A DNA stretch of 64,000 nt from Nemertoderma westbladi (Eukaryota; Xenacoelomorpha; Nemertodermatida; Nemertodermatidae): assembly GCA_032718475.1 (NCBI GenBank), contig JAUCBJ010000606.1:50944-114943 (forward strand), given 5' to 3'. The notes under the pieces are model-generated. The model ran no database searches and was not told the DNA's origin. It saw only the letters and a program-made list of their open reading frames with translations. Both the position numbers and the translations under genes were made by a program. Positions 1 to 10,351 of the stretch are shown here, in pieces (within the stretch, counting starts at the first letter, position 1; each line of letters starts with the position of its first letter).

Positions 1-10
1 CCCACCAAAT

Positions 11-299
11 ATGACTCCCCAGTCTTTTCAGCCTAGGCTGAGAACACCCCCAGTTTTCTTCCTAGATTTCTTAATTAACGGAAAGGAGCAGGTTACAGTG
101 GCAGGCTTTTCTAACCAAAACAATAAACGATAACTCATTAACATAGGTAACAGTTCAATTTTTGCAATATACGGAAATAGCACAGGTACTGTACGGATAT
201 GAATTATAACTCCATTAGGGGAGTCATATCAGCCTAAGGGGAGTCATAACTGGGGGTGGGGAGTGTTCTCAGCCTAGGCTGAGACGATTGGGGAGTCAT
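11..299. mobile_element. MITE-like element with inverted ends
   Basis: The ends are inverted copies: ATGACTCCCC at 11-20 and GGGGAGTCAT at 290-299. Just inside each end lies the palindrome CAGCCTAGGCTG. No coding capacity is seen. A small non-autonomous DNA transposon is the simplest reading. The left flank is too short to establish a target-site duplication. Confidence 0.6.
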
Positions 300-567
300 T
301 TCAAGAGGGAGTTACAGTATCTCAGCCTTGTAAACCAGCACTATTGACTGCTATTAGACCGAAGTTTAAATTGGTAGTTCGTTTGGTCCAATATATTTGA
401 CCGAGTCCTACGTTCGAAATTAAATGTGTGCAATCCAATCTGATCAAGGATTGTTTTTATAGCTTTGGAGACTGTTGGTACAAATCGTATAACACAATAA
501 GTATCGTCAGTAGGTTTGGGAGCTACTGTTGGAGCTGGAGGAGGGTTGGAGACTATTCTCGACCACA

Positions 568-1028
568 TCTCGCGGGTAGTTGTTTATATTAACAGTATAC
601 AGTATCGCGGGTAGTTGTTTATATTAACAGTATACAGTATCGCGGGTAGTTGTTTATATTAACAGTATACAGTATCGCGGGTAGTTGTTTATATTAACAG
701 TATACAATATCGCGGGTAGTTGTTTATATTAACAGTTACAGTATCGCGGGTAGTTGTTTATATTAACAGTATATACAGTATCGCGGGTAGTTGTTTATAT
801 TAACAGTATACAGTATCGCGGGTAGTTGTTTATATTAACAGTATGATGGGTAGTTGTTTATATTAACAGTATACAGTATCGCAGGTAGTTGTTTATATTA
901 ACAGTATACAGTATCGCGGGTAGTTGTTTATATTAACAGTATACAGTATCGCGGGTAGTTGTTTATATTAACAGTATACAGTATCGCGGGTAGTTGTTTA
1001 TATTACCAGTATACAGTATCGCGGGTGG
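568..1028 (+). repeat. 35-bp tandem satellite, about 13 copies
   Basis: The unit begins ATCGCGGGTAGTTGTTTATA and continues to a 3' end TAACAGTATACAGT, 35 bp in all. Copies differ by small indels and point changes. The same unit returns in the same orientation at 2303-2372, on the other side of a GC-rich insertion. Confidence 0.9.
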
Positions 1029-1328
1029 ATCTAGGACACTTCCCCCCCGGACACTTCCCCCCCGGACACTTCCCCTCCGCCCAAGTAGGACACTTCCCCC
1101 CCGGACACTTCCCCTCCCCCCCGGACACTTGCCCCCCGGACACTTCCCCCCCAGTTAAAGTGTTAAAATTAATCTGGGTGCATCAAAGCAATAAACAAAA
1201 GTTAAAGATGGTTACAGGACAAGTTGTATCTAGACAAGTTTTTTCAAAATTATAAAAGAAACATTTTTATAGTCAAATTTTGTTTGTTTTTCTTTTAATT
1301 CCTTTAATTCTTTTAATTTCTTTTAAAA

Positions 1329-1462
1329 GGGGGCTGCCGCCCCCAAACCCCCGCTTCTTTTGTTGGGGGCTACAGCCCCCAAACCCCCCCTTCTTTTCTT
1401 GGGGGCTGCCGCCCCCAAACCCCCGCTTCTTTTCTTGGAGGTCATCGCCCCCAGACCCCGGC
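1329..1462. repeat. 36-bp GC-rich tandem repeat with internal hairpin
   Basis: Three good copies and one degenerate copy start at about 1329, 1365, 1401 and 1437. Each begins with GGGGGCTGCCGCCCCC, which can pair with itself, followed by AAACCCCCGCTTCTTTTCTT. A single diverged copy of the core (GCCGCCCCCAAACCCC) recurs near 17250, so the unit is dispersed in this genome. Confidence 0.7.
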
Positions 1463-1722
1463 ATTTCCCTGAGTGCCCGTGGTGAAAGACTTAAGACCAT
1501 TTTGAACTTATTAATTCATGTTTGTATCATCAGATAATAAATTGACTAAGCCTAAAGTAGGAGCTGTATTGAATGTTAACCAATTTAATATATAAATTAC
1601 TACAATATTATATAATTCAACAAAATCCTATTAAAAATATTGCAAGTAACCAGGAAATTTGATATGTTGTGTGTATAATATCTATATAGTATGTATAGTA
1701 GTAATATGTATATCAATATGTA

Positions 1723-2016
1723 ATGCTGAACACAGAATACAGGTCGACTCATGTCGATTTTACCCTGGAGAGGTATAATTTTGATTGCATCAATAATATT
1801 CATCCCCATCTGCAACAATTTGAAGAAGACTATTACATAAAAATACCTATAATTAAAACAATTAATTATTATAATTCTATAGTTAATAAAAACAGTATAG
1901 TATATCTTTCGGGGGATGGAATTTATAGGTCATCTACTATAATTAATTGTTTAAAGATTAGCAAACAATACGATGTAATTGCATTGATAAATCCCATCAA
2001 TAAAACTTGGATATAA
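1723..2016 (+). CDS. hypothetical 97-aa ORF inside the foldback-like element
   Basis: This short ATG-started frame lies in the AT-rich centre of the foldback-like element. The product is rich in Ile, Asn and Tyr, as expected of random AT-rich DNA, and shows no motif I recognise. It could be a remnant or chance. Confidence 0.15.
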   Translation: MLNTEYRSTHVDFTLERYNFDCINNIHPHLQQFEEDYYIKIPIIKTINYYNSIVNKNSIVYLSGDGIYRSSTIINCLKISKQYDVIALINPINKTWI

Positions 2017-2302
2017 AATGTAAAATCGGGATGCAAAAGATCACTTTCTGAGCTACCAAAGGAAAATTGGATACAACTTATCTGGATACAAGCGGTCCGT
2101 TTACCTTACAAAATGAAAAATACGAATGTGCGAAGTTAAGAACAGTCGGGGGGGGGGAGTGTCCGCGGGGGGGAAGTGTCTGGGGGGAAGTGTCCGGGGG
2201 GGAAGTGTCTGGGGGGAAGTGTCCGGGGGGGAAGTGTCCTACTTGAGCGGGGGGGAACTGTCCGGGGGAGAAGTGTCCGGGGGGGAAGTGTCCGAACACC
2301 AT

Positions 2303-2372
2303 CGCGGGTAGTTGTTTATATTAACAGTATATACAGTATCGCGGGTTGTTGTTTATATTAACAGTATACAGT
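2303..2372 (+). repeat. two further copies of the 35-bp satellite
   Basis: Two units in the same orientation as the array at 568-1028 resume immediately right of the foldback-like element. This supports insertion of that element into one original array. Confidence 0.8.
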
Positions 2373-2447
2373 TTCAGTGAGATATTGTATTTCAGCTTCA
2401 TACTTCGGCTCAGAAATATTGCAAAAAACATATTTTTATAATTTTAA

Positions 2448-2565
2448 CCATCCTATTGTCCGGCCTATTGTTTCGCCTATTGTCCCGCCTATTGTCCCGC
2501 CTATTGCCCCGCATGTTGTCCTGCCTATTAATTGTCCCGCCCTTTGTCCCGCCCCCGTAATATTG
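2448..2565 (+). repeat. 12-bp CCTATTGTCCCG tandem repeat upstream of the ROCO ORF
   Basis: About eight degenerate CCTATTGTCCCG-type units sit directly before the ATG at 2567. They are C-rich on the plus strand. A promoter or intronic role cannot be decided. Confidence 0.7.
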
Positions 2566-2566
2566 G

Positions 2567-4840
2567 ATGTCAACTCAGTGGAAAGACAGCTTAACAATAA
2601 TTATACTTTATACAGGAGATGATGGCGGCACAATTACAGTAATTGATACGTTCAGTAAAGATCAAACTGAAACAAAGAAAAGTATCAAACAGGTGGAAAG
2701 TATATTGGAGAAAACTGAAGAATTAAAGGAAATTGTTGAGTATATTGGATGGGTTGGTCCCATAAATAAACCACTTCAAGGTAAGATAACTGATATAATT
2801 ATATCTACTGTTGATGTTCTTTCAGATAAAGAGAAAGAACTTTACTTTAGACTGGATGCAGATATTTCTGAGTTAACAACGCAGAATCTGGTTAGTATTT
2901 GGGGTTTAGATGAAGTTTCAACAATAGAAATCGTTAAAAAATTGAGAGACTTGGGACTTCTGTCTACAAGTGAATTAAATTCACTGAAAGTTCCAAAACT
3001 TTTCATTAATTATATAAAAGAACAAAAACGGCTGCCAATTGAGATACTGGCGAGAGGCCCAGAAGCATTGGCTGCTTATAAAGCAGCTCTTTCTAAAGGG
3101 ACTACATGGATACTGAAAACCCGGTTAATGTTAGTGGGACAAGAGAGGGCTGGTAAAACAAGTTTGAAGAAGGCCCTTATTGGTCAACCGTGTGATATTA
3201 ATGAACAAATAACAGATGGTATTGACTCATCTGCTAACTGTATTATAAATACCAAACAAAACACAGATTGGACCAACTTACGAGATAAAGATAAAGAAAA
3301 CTTGGAGAAAGATGTCAATGACTTTGTTACTAAACAAATAGCACAAACTGTTCTAGAAAGTAAACAAGTTGCAGATAATAAAAGGGATGATTCTGGAACT
3401 TCTGGAAAGGTTGTTGGAAGTGCGACTCCCATAGTTTCAACCTCTTCATCAGCAGCTAATGCTAAACCTACAGAGATTCCTATTACAGTTGCAAGTGGAA
3501 GTGCTGATAAAGTTCCAACCATTAGTTTGTGGAGGAGGTTAGTTTCCAAAATTACACGCAATAAAGAACAGATCAGTAATGAATGTGAAGTCAGGGTCAC
3601 AGAGGGAAGCATTGGTAGACATAGAGAAGGTACAGGATATATTCAACCCAAACATGATTCTTCTGAAACACAAATCCCTCCAAACATATCTAAAGGAGTA
3701 GAAGATATACTCACATCTGGTAAACCTCAAGATATTCTGGCTAAATTTAATGAGGAAGACAGTCGCTTTTCTCTACAGATAGTCGATTTTGGAGGCCAAT
3801 GTATTTATTATACAACCCATCAGATATTTTTGAGTAGACGTGCTATTTACATAATTGTATTTGATTTGACACAAGATCTCGACAAAACAGCTGATGTTAT
3901 TGTTAGAGCTGATGACACCAACATAAAAGTTTATGGCGAGATGACCAATATTGAATTTATAGATTTTTGGTTAAGGAGTATTTACTCATTTGGTGCGAAT
4001 TTTGATGAAAAAACATCAAATGTTGTCGGCCCACCAGTATTTATAGTCGGAACTCATAAAGGTAGTTTAGATGCTGATTCTAGAACTCAATCAACTTTAG
4101 CAACTAATGTTTTTAAATCCATTAACAACTATATAGATAAAACTCACCTTACAAGTAATTTAGTAAAGGAATTTTATGCATTGGAAAATAATAAAGAAAT
4201 TGTGAGTGATAGCGCTGAAGAACTGGAGAATTTGCAGCAAGATATTGCCAAGGAAATGATTAGGTTCAAAGAGGAAATACCTCTACAATATTTAAAATTT
4301 GAATAACTTGTGTCTCAATTAATAAACGATGGCAAAGTTTATATTAACATTGACGAATTAAAAGTAAAGTTAAATGCTATTGATGTAGAAATGAATGACA
4401 TTGGTTTGAAAACAATGTTAGAATTTTACCACGATATGGGTACAATAATTTACTTTGATGATGAATCTCTAAGAGACACTGTTATAATGAGCCCAGAATG
4501 GTTGAGTGGAATGTTTACCAAAATAATAACTGTAAAAGACAAAATAAAGAAACAACATTTTACTTTCTGGAAGGATCTGGACGACAATGGTATATTACAT
4601 GAAGAACTCCTTGATTATCTGTGGGAAGGCGTTCTTGATAAAAAACAATTTATGTTGAATATTCTAGAACGTTTTGATTTACTGTGTGAAAGAGTTTTGC
4701 CTCAGATTAAAGGAACTTTAAACCAAAATATAAAGCGATCCTATTATGTTCCGTGCAGACTGAAACCAGTAAAAATAAATCCGTTTGTACCAAAATATTC
4801 CAGCTTGGAATTTTATATAATATTCGATAGTTTCTTACCA
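2567..4840 (+). pseudogene. ROCO-family protein, first part: Roc GTPase and start of COR; interrupted
   Basis: The frame 2567-4306 has a helical region resembling a winged helix (residues about 70-150), then a Roc GTPase domain. Visible motifs are the P-loop GQERAGKTS near residue 190, the DFGGQ switch-II motif near 406 and a GTHKG G4-type motif near 495. Between P-loop and DFGGQ lie about 215 residues, including a Ser/Thr/Pro-rich stretch, far more than the usual few dozen. An in-frame TAA at 4304-4306 ends this frame. Translation continues in the same phase from 4307 into a COR domain (MSPEWLSGMF), which stops abruptly at a poly(T) run from 4844. That run is the tail of an antisense LINE, and the gene resumes near 10352. 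Roc-COR proteins are large GTPases, often signalling scaffolds. An upstream exon is likely, because the ATG sits close to a simple repeat. The TAA could be a nonsense mutation or, less likely, lie in an unrecognised intron. Confidence 0.75.
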
Positions 4841-4843
4841 GAA

Positions 4844-4878
<35 letters not shown>
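4844..4878 (-). other. LINE poly(A) tail, read as T-run on the plus strand
   Basis: An uninterrupted run of about 35 T marks the exact 3' boundary of the LINE and of the break in the ROCO coding frame. The run translates as poly-Phe, a purely artificial C-terminus for the broken host frame. Confidence 0.85.
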
Positions 4879-4882
<4 letters not shown>

Positions 4883-5173
4883 ATAATAAGGCACGGTTTA
4901 GCGGCCCGCCCAAGCCTTTAATATTCGTTGTATAATGTTTAGTGAATAATTATAACATGCAATTAATATAAAAAAAAAAAAAAACTACACCCCCCCCCCC
5001 CCCTGGTACCAACGTGCTAGTTAAGGTGCCGGAAGCAAGCTTATTTGGCACTTAAAAAGCTTATAAAATAATAAAGTTATGTCTCATTGGTATTTTGGTA
5101 TTACACTGTTCGGCAGTCTTTGTTTATTCCTTATTGAACAATATCTATGCTTATGTACAGTAGATACTGTATT
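4879..5173 (-). other. LINE 3' UTR with A-run and 16-bp C/G run
   Basis: This lies between the ORF2 stop and the A-tail. It contains an A-run and a C-run on the plus strand (about 4971-5003) and ends, on the minus strand, in a TTATTATTATT microsatellite. Such 3' microsatellites are common in CR1/Jockey-type LINEs. No gene is seen. Confidence 0.7.
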
Positions 5174-8100
5174 TTATTTGTTTACCTTGTGTTGGGAAGT
5201 CAGTAATCCTTTTTTGAGATTATTTTTGAATTGATTTAATGTAGGAGATCTGCGTATTTCAGGGAGAAGGTCATTCCAGTATAGTGGGCCTTGGTAAGTT
5301 ACTGCAGTTTGAGTTAATGATTTGCGATATAGAGGAAGATGAATATTGTACATTGTACGAGTGTTGTAATTGTGAAACTGTCGATTTACTATTAAAATAG
5401 ATTTTAAATTTTCTGGAAGATCTAGTTTTCCATTAATAGATTTGTACATGAAAAGTAAACATTGATATTTATATATATTAGATAGTGTTAATTCGTTCTG
5501 GGTTTTCATGAGTTCCTCTGTATGGTATTGTGAATGTTTTAAGTGTATGTAGCGAATTGCCCTTTTTTGTAAAATAAGTAATGAATTTGTAGCTGTACTA
5601 TTTGAACTGGCACCATTGCCCCATACCGTAAGTGCGAATGTGAGATATGGGCGGATCAGTGTGTGGTATAATGTCAGGCGAATTTTGTACGGGATGAAAT
5701 GTTTAAGTTTACCAAGAATTCCCACATTTTTAGCTATTTTTAGTCGTATGTATTGAATATGCTTGTTCCATTTTAAATCACTACTTATAATAATTCCAAG
5801 AAATTTCATTTCATTTACTTTTTCGATTAAGTTTCCGTTAATCAAAATGTGTTTGTTTGCCCAGCTGTATTGTTTAGTAGAAAATATTATAAACTTAGTT
5901 TTATCTAAATTTAGGGATAGTTTATTTGTTGCAAGCCATTTATATATATTAAGTAATTCGCTGTTAAGTTGATCTATGAGTATATTTAAGTCAGATCCTG
6001 AGTGGAAAATATTCGTGTCATCGGCAAAAAGAACAAAATTTAGAATGGATGAACATTCTGTAATATCATTAATATAAATCAGAAATAGTACCGGTCCAAG
6101 AATAGACCCTTGTGGAACGCCACAAGTTATTGTACTAGAATTTGATAGGGTCGATTTAAATAGCACTTTTTGCCGACGATCTGTTAGGTAGCTCCTGAAC
6201 CAATCCAAAGGCGTCCCACGAATACCGTAGTGTTCGAGTTTTTGAATTAATATTTTATGGTTGACAGTATCAAACGCCTTAGAGAGGTCCAGGAACAGAC
6301 CCACAGTGATATTATTATTCTCGTTTTCAGTCAAAAGGTCATGTAACAGAGATGAAAGCGCAGTTTCAGTTGATTTTTTAGTTTGGAAGCCAAACTGTTT
6401 TGAGGTTAATATTTTTTCTCTTTTAATAAATTCGAGGAGTTGTATGCTTACAATTTTTTCAAGGATTTTTGAGAAATATGGTAGTACGCTAATTGGACGA
6501 TAGTTTGTTATTATATTTTTATTACCCCTTTTAAATACTGGTACAACTTTAGCGCATTTTAATTGGTCTGGCACAACACCTGTGAGTAAAGATAAATTAA
6601 TTATGTGCGTTAAGGGAGTTGCAATTTTTGGAAGTGCTGACCGTGCTAATACTGGATCAACGCCATCAAGCCCGATTGACTTTTTATTATTCAAAGACAT
6701 TGCACATTTCAGTAAATCATTTTCAGAAATGGTATCCAAAAACATTGAATTTAGGGTTGGGTTTTTCAGGAATGTGGCCACGGGTCTATCTGTAGTTGGA
6801 ATTTTACTTGCAAGTTTTTCTCCGACAGATACATAGTGGTTATTAAATGCATTTGAAATACAATATTCATCTTCCTCCAATTTTGACCTGACTAGGAAAG
6901 TAGATGGATAGCTAGACGACTTGTTCCTATTAGTAAGTACTTTTATAGTATTCCAGGTTTGACTAATATTATATTTAAATTTTTCAAAGAGATGTGAAAA
7001 ATGACGTTTTTTTGAGTTTCGGATTAAAGTTGTTAGTAAATTTTTATATTTCGTGTAAGATGTCTTTGTTTCTTCCGTTTTAGTTTTTATGAATGAGGAA
7101 AATAATTTTTGTTTCCTTTTGATACAAGCATAAATAGAATTTGTTATCCATGGTTTTTCAATGTTTATTAATTTAAATTGTTTAAATGGAAAGTTTAGCA
7201 CAAATAAATTTTGGTATTCTGATATAAACTTGTTGTACGCTTCAGTTGCATCGGTTTCATTCAGGATTGTTTCCCATTCATTATGTTTTGATTTATTGCC
7301 AAGAGCGTTCAAAAATTTATTTATATTAGAATCGGAGGTGTCCCTTTTAGTGTAGAAATTTGGTGGTGGTGGTACGGAATTAAGCGCAATATCACAGATT
7401 GCAAAAATAGGAAGGTGGTCAGATATATCTGCTATAATTATACCTGATTCGCAAATAGTTGAATAATCATTTGTTAGAATGTTGTCTATTGCGGTTGAGG
7501 TCGTGTCTGTTATTCGCGTAGGCTTATTTATTACGGGCAAAAAACAGTGAGATGATATGGTTTCAAAAAATGTATGCGCTATTGGTGATGTGTTTATATG
7601 CAGTATATTTATGTTGAAATCACCCATAAGATAACAAATTTTACCTTCATTGTTGATTTTTGTTAAGGTTGAACTGAGTAATTTGAGAAATTCCTCCAAA
7701 TCTGAGTTAGGCGGGCGATAAATGCAACCAAATATAATATTTTTATTAGACCCTCGTTGCCATTCTATAAATGTAGATTCAAACAGGCCTGAATTGAATA
7801 TATTGAGATCATTTCGCTTAATATAATTAAGCGAATTATGAATATATATACCAGTTCCACCACCATTTTGATTTTTTCTATAATCATATTCAAAGTCGTA
7901 GTTTTTTAAGGCAAAGGAATCATGATTGAGATTATTTTGCCAAGTTTCAGTTATGCCAATAATTCGTGGGGGCTCAGATATGCATTGTAGCATGTATGCG
8001 AGATTATCTAAATTCTTGTTGAGACTACGAATATTGGTGTGCATAAAGGAAAATTTAGAAGAATTATTAAGAAGTGAAAAATCAGAATGGTAGTCGCATT

Positions 8101-8530
8101 TAATATTATGATAAAAATTAGTGTCTGGGTCCAGCTGTCCATCTACTCCATTTCCATCTCTTTCATCTGTGGTGAAAAAGTTCGCTATACTAGAATTTAA
8201 TAGATCTCTATTTATAATGGATGGTAGACGATAGTCATTAATTGATAATAAATATTCTGAATCGTCTTCAATGTTTTGAAAGGGAAAAATATTAACAATA
8301 CAATTTGTACAGATCCATCGTGAATTCGAAAGAAAAAAATCAATATCTTTTTTTATTAAGGAAAAACACTTAACGTGATATTTTGCGTTACATATCCAAC
8401 AGTGTAATACTTTCTTATTGTTAGAATTTATATTTTTAGTACATTTTTGGCATTTCTCGAGCATTTGAAGTTGGTACCAGTTTAAAGATGAAAGCAAATC
8501 CCCTCTAAAAAATGTATAGAGGAGGAACAA
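5174..8530 (-). CDS. LINE ORF2: PHD-like finger, endonuclease and reverse transcriptase (1118 aa)
   Basis: This is the replicase of the LINE. It nicks the target and copies the element RNA at the nick (target-primed reverse transcription). Residues about 29-80 hold a Cys/His-rich PHD-like finger (CxxC, CxxC, HxxC, CxxC spacing). An apurinic-type endonuclease follows, with HTNIRSL, ITETW, GDFNIN and SDHLPI motifs. The reverse transcriptase then shows NYRPISVLP, DLSKAFDTVNH, GVPQGSILGP and the catalytic FADDT at about residue 834. The C-terminus carries the usual thumb and basic region. A PHD-like finger before the endonuclease is known in some CR1/L2-type elements, but I cannot fix the clade. 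The frame has no stops. The ATG used is the first in frame; translation might begin slightly further in, nearer the finger. Confidence 0.93.
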   Translation of the reverse strand: MFLLYTFFRGDLLSSLNWYQLQMLEKCQKCTKNINSNNKKVLHCWICNAKYHVKCFSLIKKDIDFFLSNSRWICTNCIVNIFPFQNIEDDSEYLLSINDYRLPSIINRDLLNSSIANFFTTDERDGNGVDGQLDPDTNFYHNIKCDYHSDFSLLNNSSKFSFMHTNIRSLNKNLDNLAYMLQCISEPPRIIGITETWQNNLNHDSFALKNYDFEYDYRKNQNGGGTGIYIHNSLNYIKRNDLNIFNSGLFESTFIEWQRGSNKNIIFGCIYRPPNSDLEEFLKLLSSTLTKINNEGKICYLMGDFNINILHINTSPIAHTFFETISSHCFLPVINKPTRITDTTSTAIDNILTNDYSTICESGIIIADISDHLPIFAICDIALNSVPPPPNFYTKRDTSDSNINKFLNALGNKSKHNEWETILNETDATEAYNKFISEYQNLFVLNFPFKQFKLINIEKPWITNSIYACIKRKQKLFSSFIKTKTEETKTSYTKYKNLLTTLIRNSKKRHFSHLFEKFKYNISQTWNTIKVLTNRNKSSSYPSTFLVRSKLEEDEYCISNAFNNHYVSVGEKLASKIPTTDRPVATFLKNPTLNSMFLDTISENDLLKCAMSLNNKKSIGLDGVDPVLARSALPKIATPLTHIINLSLLTGVVPDQLKCAKVVPVFKRGNKNIITNYRPISVLPYFSKILEKIVSIQLLEFIKREKILTSKQFGFQTKKSTETALSSLLHDLLTENENNNITVGLFLDLSKAFDTVNHKILIQKLEHYGIRGTPLDWFRSYLTDRRQKVLFKSTLSNSSTITCGVPQGSILGPVLFLIYINDITECSSILNFVLFADDTNIFHSGSDLNILIDQLNSELLNIYKWLATNKLSLNLDKTKFIIFSTKQYSWANKHILINGNLIEKVNEMKFLGIIISSDLKWNKHIQYIRLKIAKNVGILGKLKHFIPYKIRLTLYHTLIRPYLTFALTVWGNGASSNSTATNSLLILQKRAIRYIHLKHSQYHTEELMKTQNELTLSNIYKYQCLLFMYKSINGKLDLPENLKSILIVNRQFHNYNTRTMYNIHLPLYRKSLTQTAVTYQGPLYWNDLLPEIRRSPTLNQFKNNLKKGLLTSQHKVNK

Positions 8531-9086
8531 CTACAACTAGAAAAATTTAGGTGTGATTTTTATCTACACTACTGAATATAGGAAGTCATGCAATATAATT
8601 AGGCCTTCCTACTGAGACTAACTAAATAAGAAAGTAAACTACAGATACCTATAAAGAACAGTTTGAATGAGTCAAAGTCCAAACAACAAAAACAAAAAGC
8701 AAAACAAAAGTACTAAAAGCAAGCTCTACAAAATGTTGCAGGGTGACGGCGATTTTGGACAAATAAATTTGCCCAATATATTTAAGTACATGTATATATA
8801 TAATATATATATATGTTGTATGTTTGTTTATGTACTTTATATCCCCAATCAAATGGTTTGTAAAAAAAAAGGGATGGGAATATAGTTAGGGGATTATAGG
8901 TCGGGATGGTGCCACCAGTTTATGAAACATGGCATTAAACTATGAATTCCTGAAAAATTGAAAGAAAGTTTTATACTGAAAAAAGTTAACACAAAACTGA
9001 ATCAAATCCTTATAAATCAACTCAAAACGTGTTTCTCTTCCGGTACGGTACGGTACCGGCATGGTCTATAGCTATACTATAAATGA

Positions 9087-10052
9087 TTACTCAGTAGGAG
9101 CGAAGCCTAGAAACATTGGATCATTTTCTGAACGTGGGGATTCTACAACTGTGGCAGTCTGTCGCTTCTCATTTCTTGATAGACGCTCTTGCCTTGTGAA
9201 CGTTTTCATCAACTTAGTATCTTCAGTAGTAGAAATCTCAAACCGACGATCATTTTTGTCAATTCCAAATATACGTCCGTCTCGTGACCATGCTATCCCA
9301 ATTTCCCTTGACTTCTTTAGGATCGTTTGGCGGTATCTCGTTAGGCACTCTGTTATAAAGAATGGTGAGCCCTTCAAACGGCGAACAGCTGAGAAGATGC
9401 GAGCACGGAAACGGTAGCGGCACAATTTCACAATAATTGGAGGAGTGATTTCTTTCGACATTCTAGGAACAGATGAACCAACTTTGCGAATAGTAGTTGT
9501 AAGTCGATGGCAACGATCTACTTCCCATTCCTCCACAGTAAGGTCCAACTGCTGTAGGAAGAATTGCTGGACAACGGCCCATGTATCATTTTCCGTTTTT
9601 TCCCGTGGTTCATGTGCGACTCCATGGATAATTATACAATTCCTTCGCGAATATTGTTCAATATCATCTTGTCGACGGCTAAGAACATCCTGTTGATTTT
9701 GTAGCGTATTCTTGATTTCATTGATGGATTCCCGTATCTTCTCCAGCTCGTAGTTCACATTTTCCTTTATACTCGAAATCAATGATGCTCTCTGCTTAGC
9801 CGATAACAACGGTGTGACTGGTTCCCCGGCAGTAGATGCTTTCGTGGATAAATTTGCTGGATTTGGTTCATCCGGGGAGCTGGATATACCCTGTGTATAT
9901 TCACCTAGTTTCGATATAATAATCTTCTCAATTCTGTCTTCAAAAGATGTTAAATTTTCCTCTAATCCTAGAATTTGATTCATTTCATTAGAAAACGATT
10001 TACTGAGGTTACCTGTCACTTTTGATTTCTGTTCTCCACTTCGCTTCGGCAT
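9087..10052 (-). CDS. LINE ORF1: coiled coil plus L1-ORF1-like RNA-binding domain (321 aa)
   Basis: This is the RNA-binding chaperone partner of ORF2. The N-terminus is basic and Ser-rich. Residues about 95-155 form a heptad-rich coiled coil, expected to trimerise. It runs into a conserved core beginning RRNCIIIHGV, typical of the RRM of transposase_22/L1 ORF1 proteins, and a C-terminal domain with PPIIVKL and RDGRIFG. It ends 556 bp upstream of ORF2 on the same strand, the normal LINE order. GTACCGG-type simple repeats lie immediately outside both ends of the ORF (9040-9060 and 10070-10090). The ATG at 10052 is the first in frame and sits just after the upstream repeat. Confidence 0.88.
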   Translation of the reverse strand: MPKRSGEQKSKVTGNLSKSFSNEMNQILGLEENLTSFEDRIEKIIISKLGEYTQGISSSPDEPNPANLSTKASTAGEPVTPLLSAKQRASLISSIKENVNYELEKIRESINEIKNTLQNQQDVLSRRQDDIEQYSRRNCIIIHGVAHEPREKTENDTWAVVQQFFLQQLDLTVEEWEVDRCHRLTTTIRKVGSSVPRMSKEITPPIIVKLCRYRFRARIFSAVRRLKGSPFFITECLTRYRQTILKKSREIGIAWSRDGRIFGIDKNDRRFEISTTEDTKLMKTFTRQERLSRNEKRQTATVVESPRSENDPMFLGFAPTE

Positions 10053-10351
10053 AATTTTTGTTTGGGTTTCCGGTACCGGTACCGGTATTTTGGTTCCTTG
10101 ATTCAGTTGGTGGTATTCTAAGGCTTATATATTACATCGAGTTTGATTCGCTGCCTACGTTTGCCATGTACATAAGCTGATATTGGATATCAGTTCGTAT
10201 ATTATTTATTATTTGTTATATATTAGCAGCATCATCGCAGTGTTATACTAGATTATGAGCAATGCCCAATAATAGCTGTCAGACCCTCGGAGTTAAGCAG
10301 CTACATACCGGTAGGTATACATAAGTACTATATACTTTCGTTCGCAATTGT

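Larger units (their letters stand above)
1033..2292. mobile_element. foldback-like element with arms made of GGACACTTCCCCCC repeats
   Basis: The left arm (1033-1150) is a run of GGACACTTCCCCCC units. The right arm (about 2145-2292) is the same run in inverted orientation. A non-repeat marker in the left arm (CCAAGTAGGACACTTCC) is mirrored in the right arm (GGAAGTGTCCTACTTGAG). Tandemly repetitive terminal inverted repeats are the hallmark of foldback (FB) transposons. The same 35-bp satellite lies on both sides, as expected for insertion into the satellite array. The ~1-kb centre has no recognisable transposase. Confidence 0.55.
4844..10350 (-). mobile_element. complete LINE (CR1/L2/Jockey-like) inserted antisense into the ROCO gene
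   Basis: Read on the minus strand the order is 5' leader (~10350-10053), ORF1, a ~556-bp spacer, ORF2, a ~330-bp 3' UTR ending in a TTATTATTATT run, and an A-tail (plus-strand T-run 4844-4878). Both ORFs are open. Host COR sequence stops at the T-run and resumes just past the element's 5' end; GTTT is present at both junctions and may be a very short target-site duplication. Full length, open frames and a long A-tail suggest a recent insertion. Confidence 0.85.

Noticed and set aside
4310-4921. Separate gene starting at GTG 4310
   Set aside because: It is in phase with the upstream ROCO frame and is simply the continuation after an in-frame TAA. Its end is the translated T-run of the LINE tail.
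2567-4921. Stop-codon reassignment (TAA read as Gln)
   Set aside because: Other long ORFs in the window use TAA or TAG as normal ends, so a nonsense mutation is simpler.
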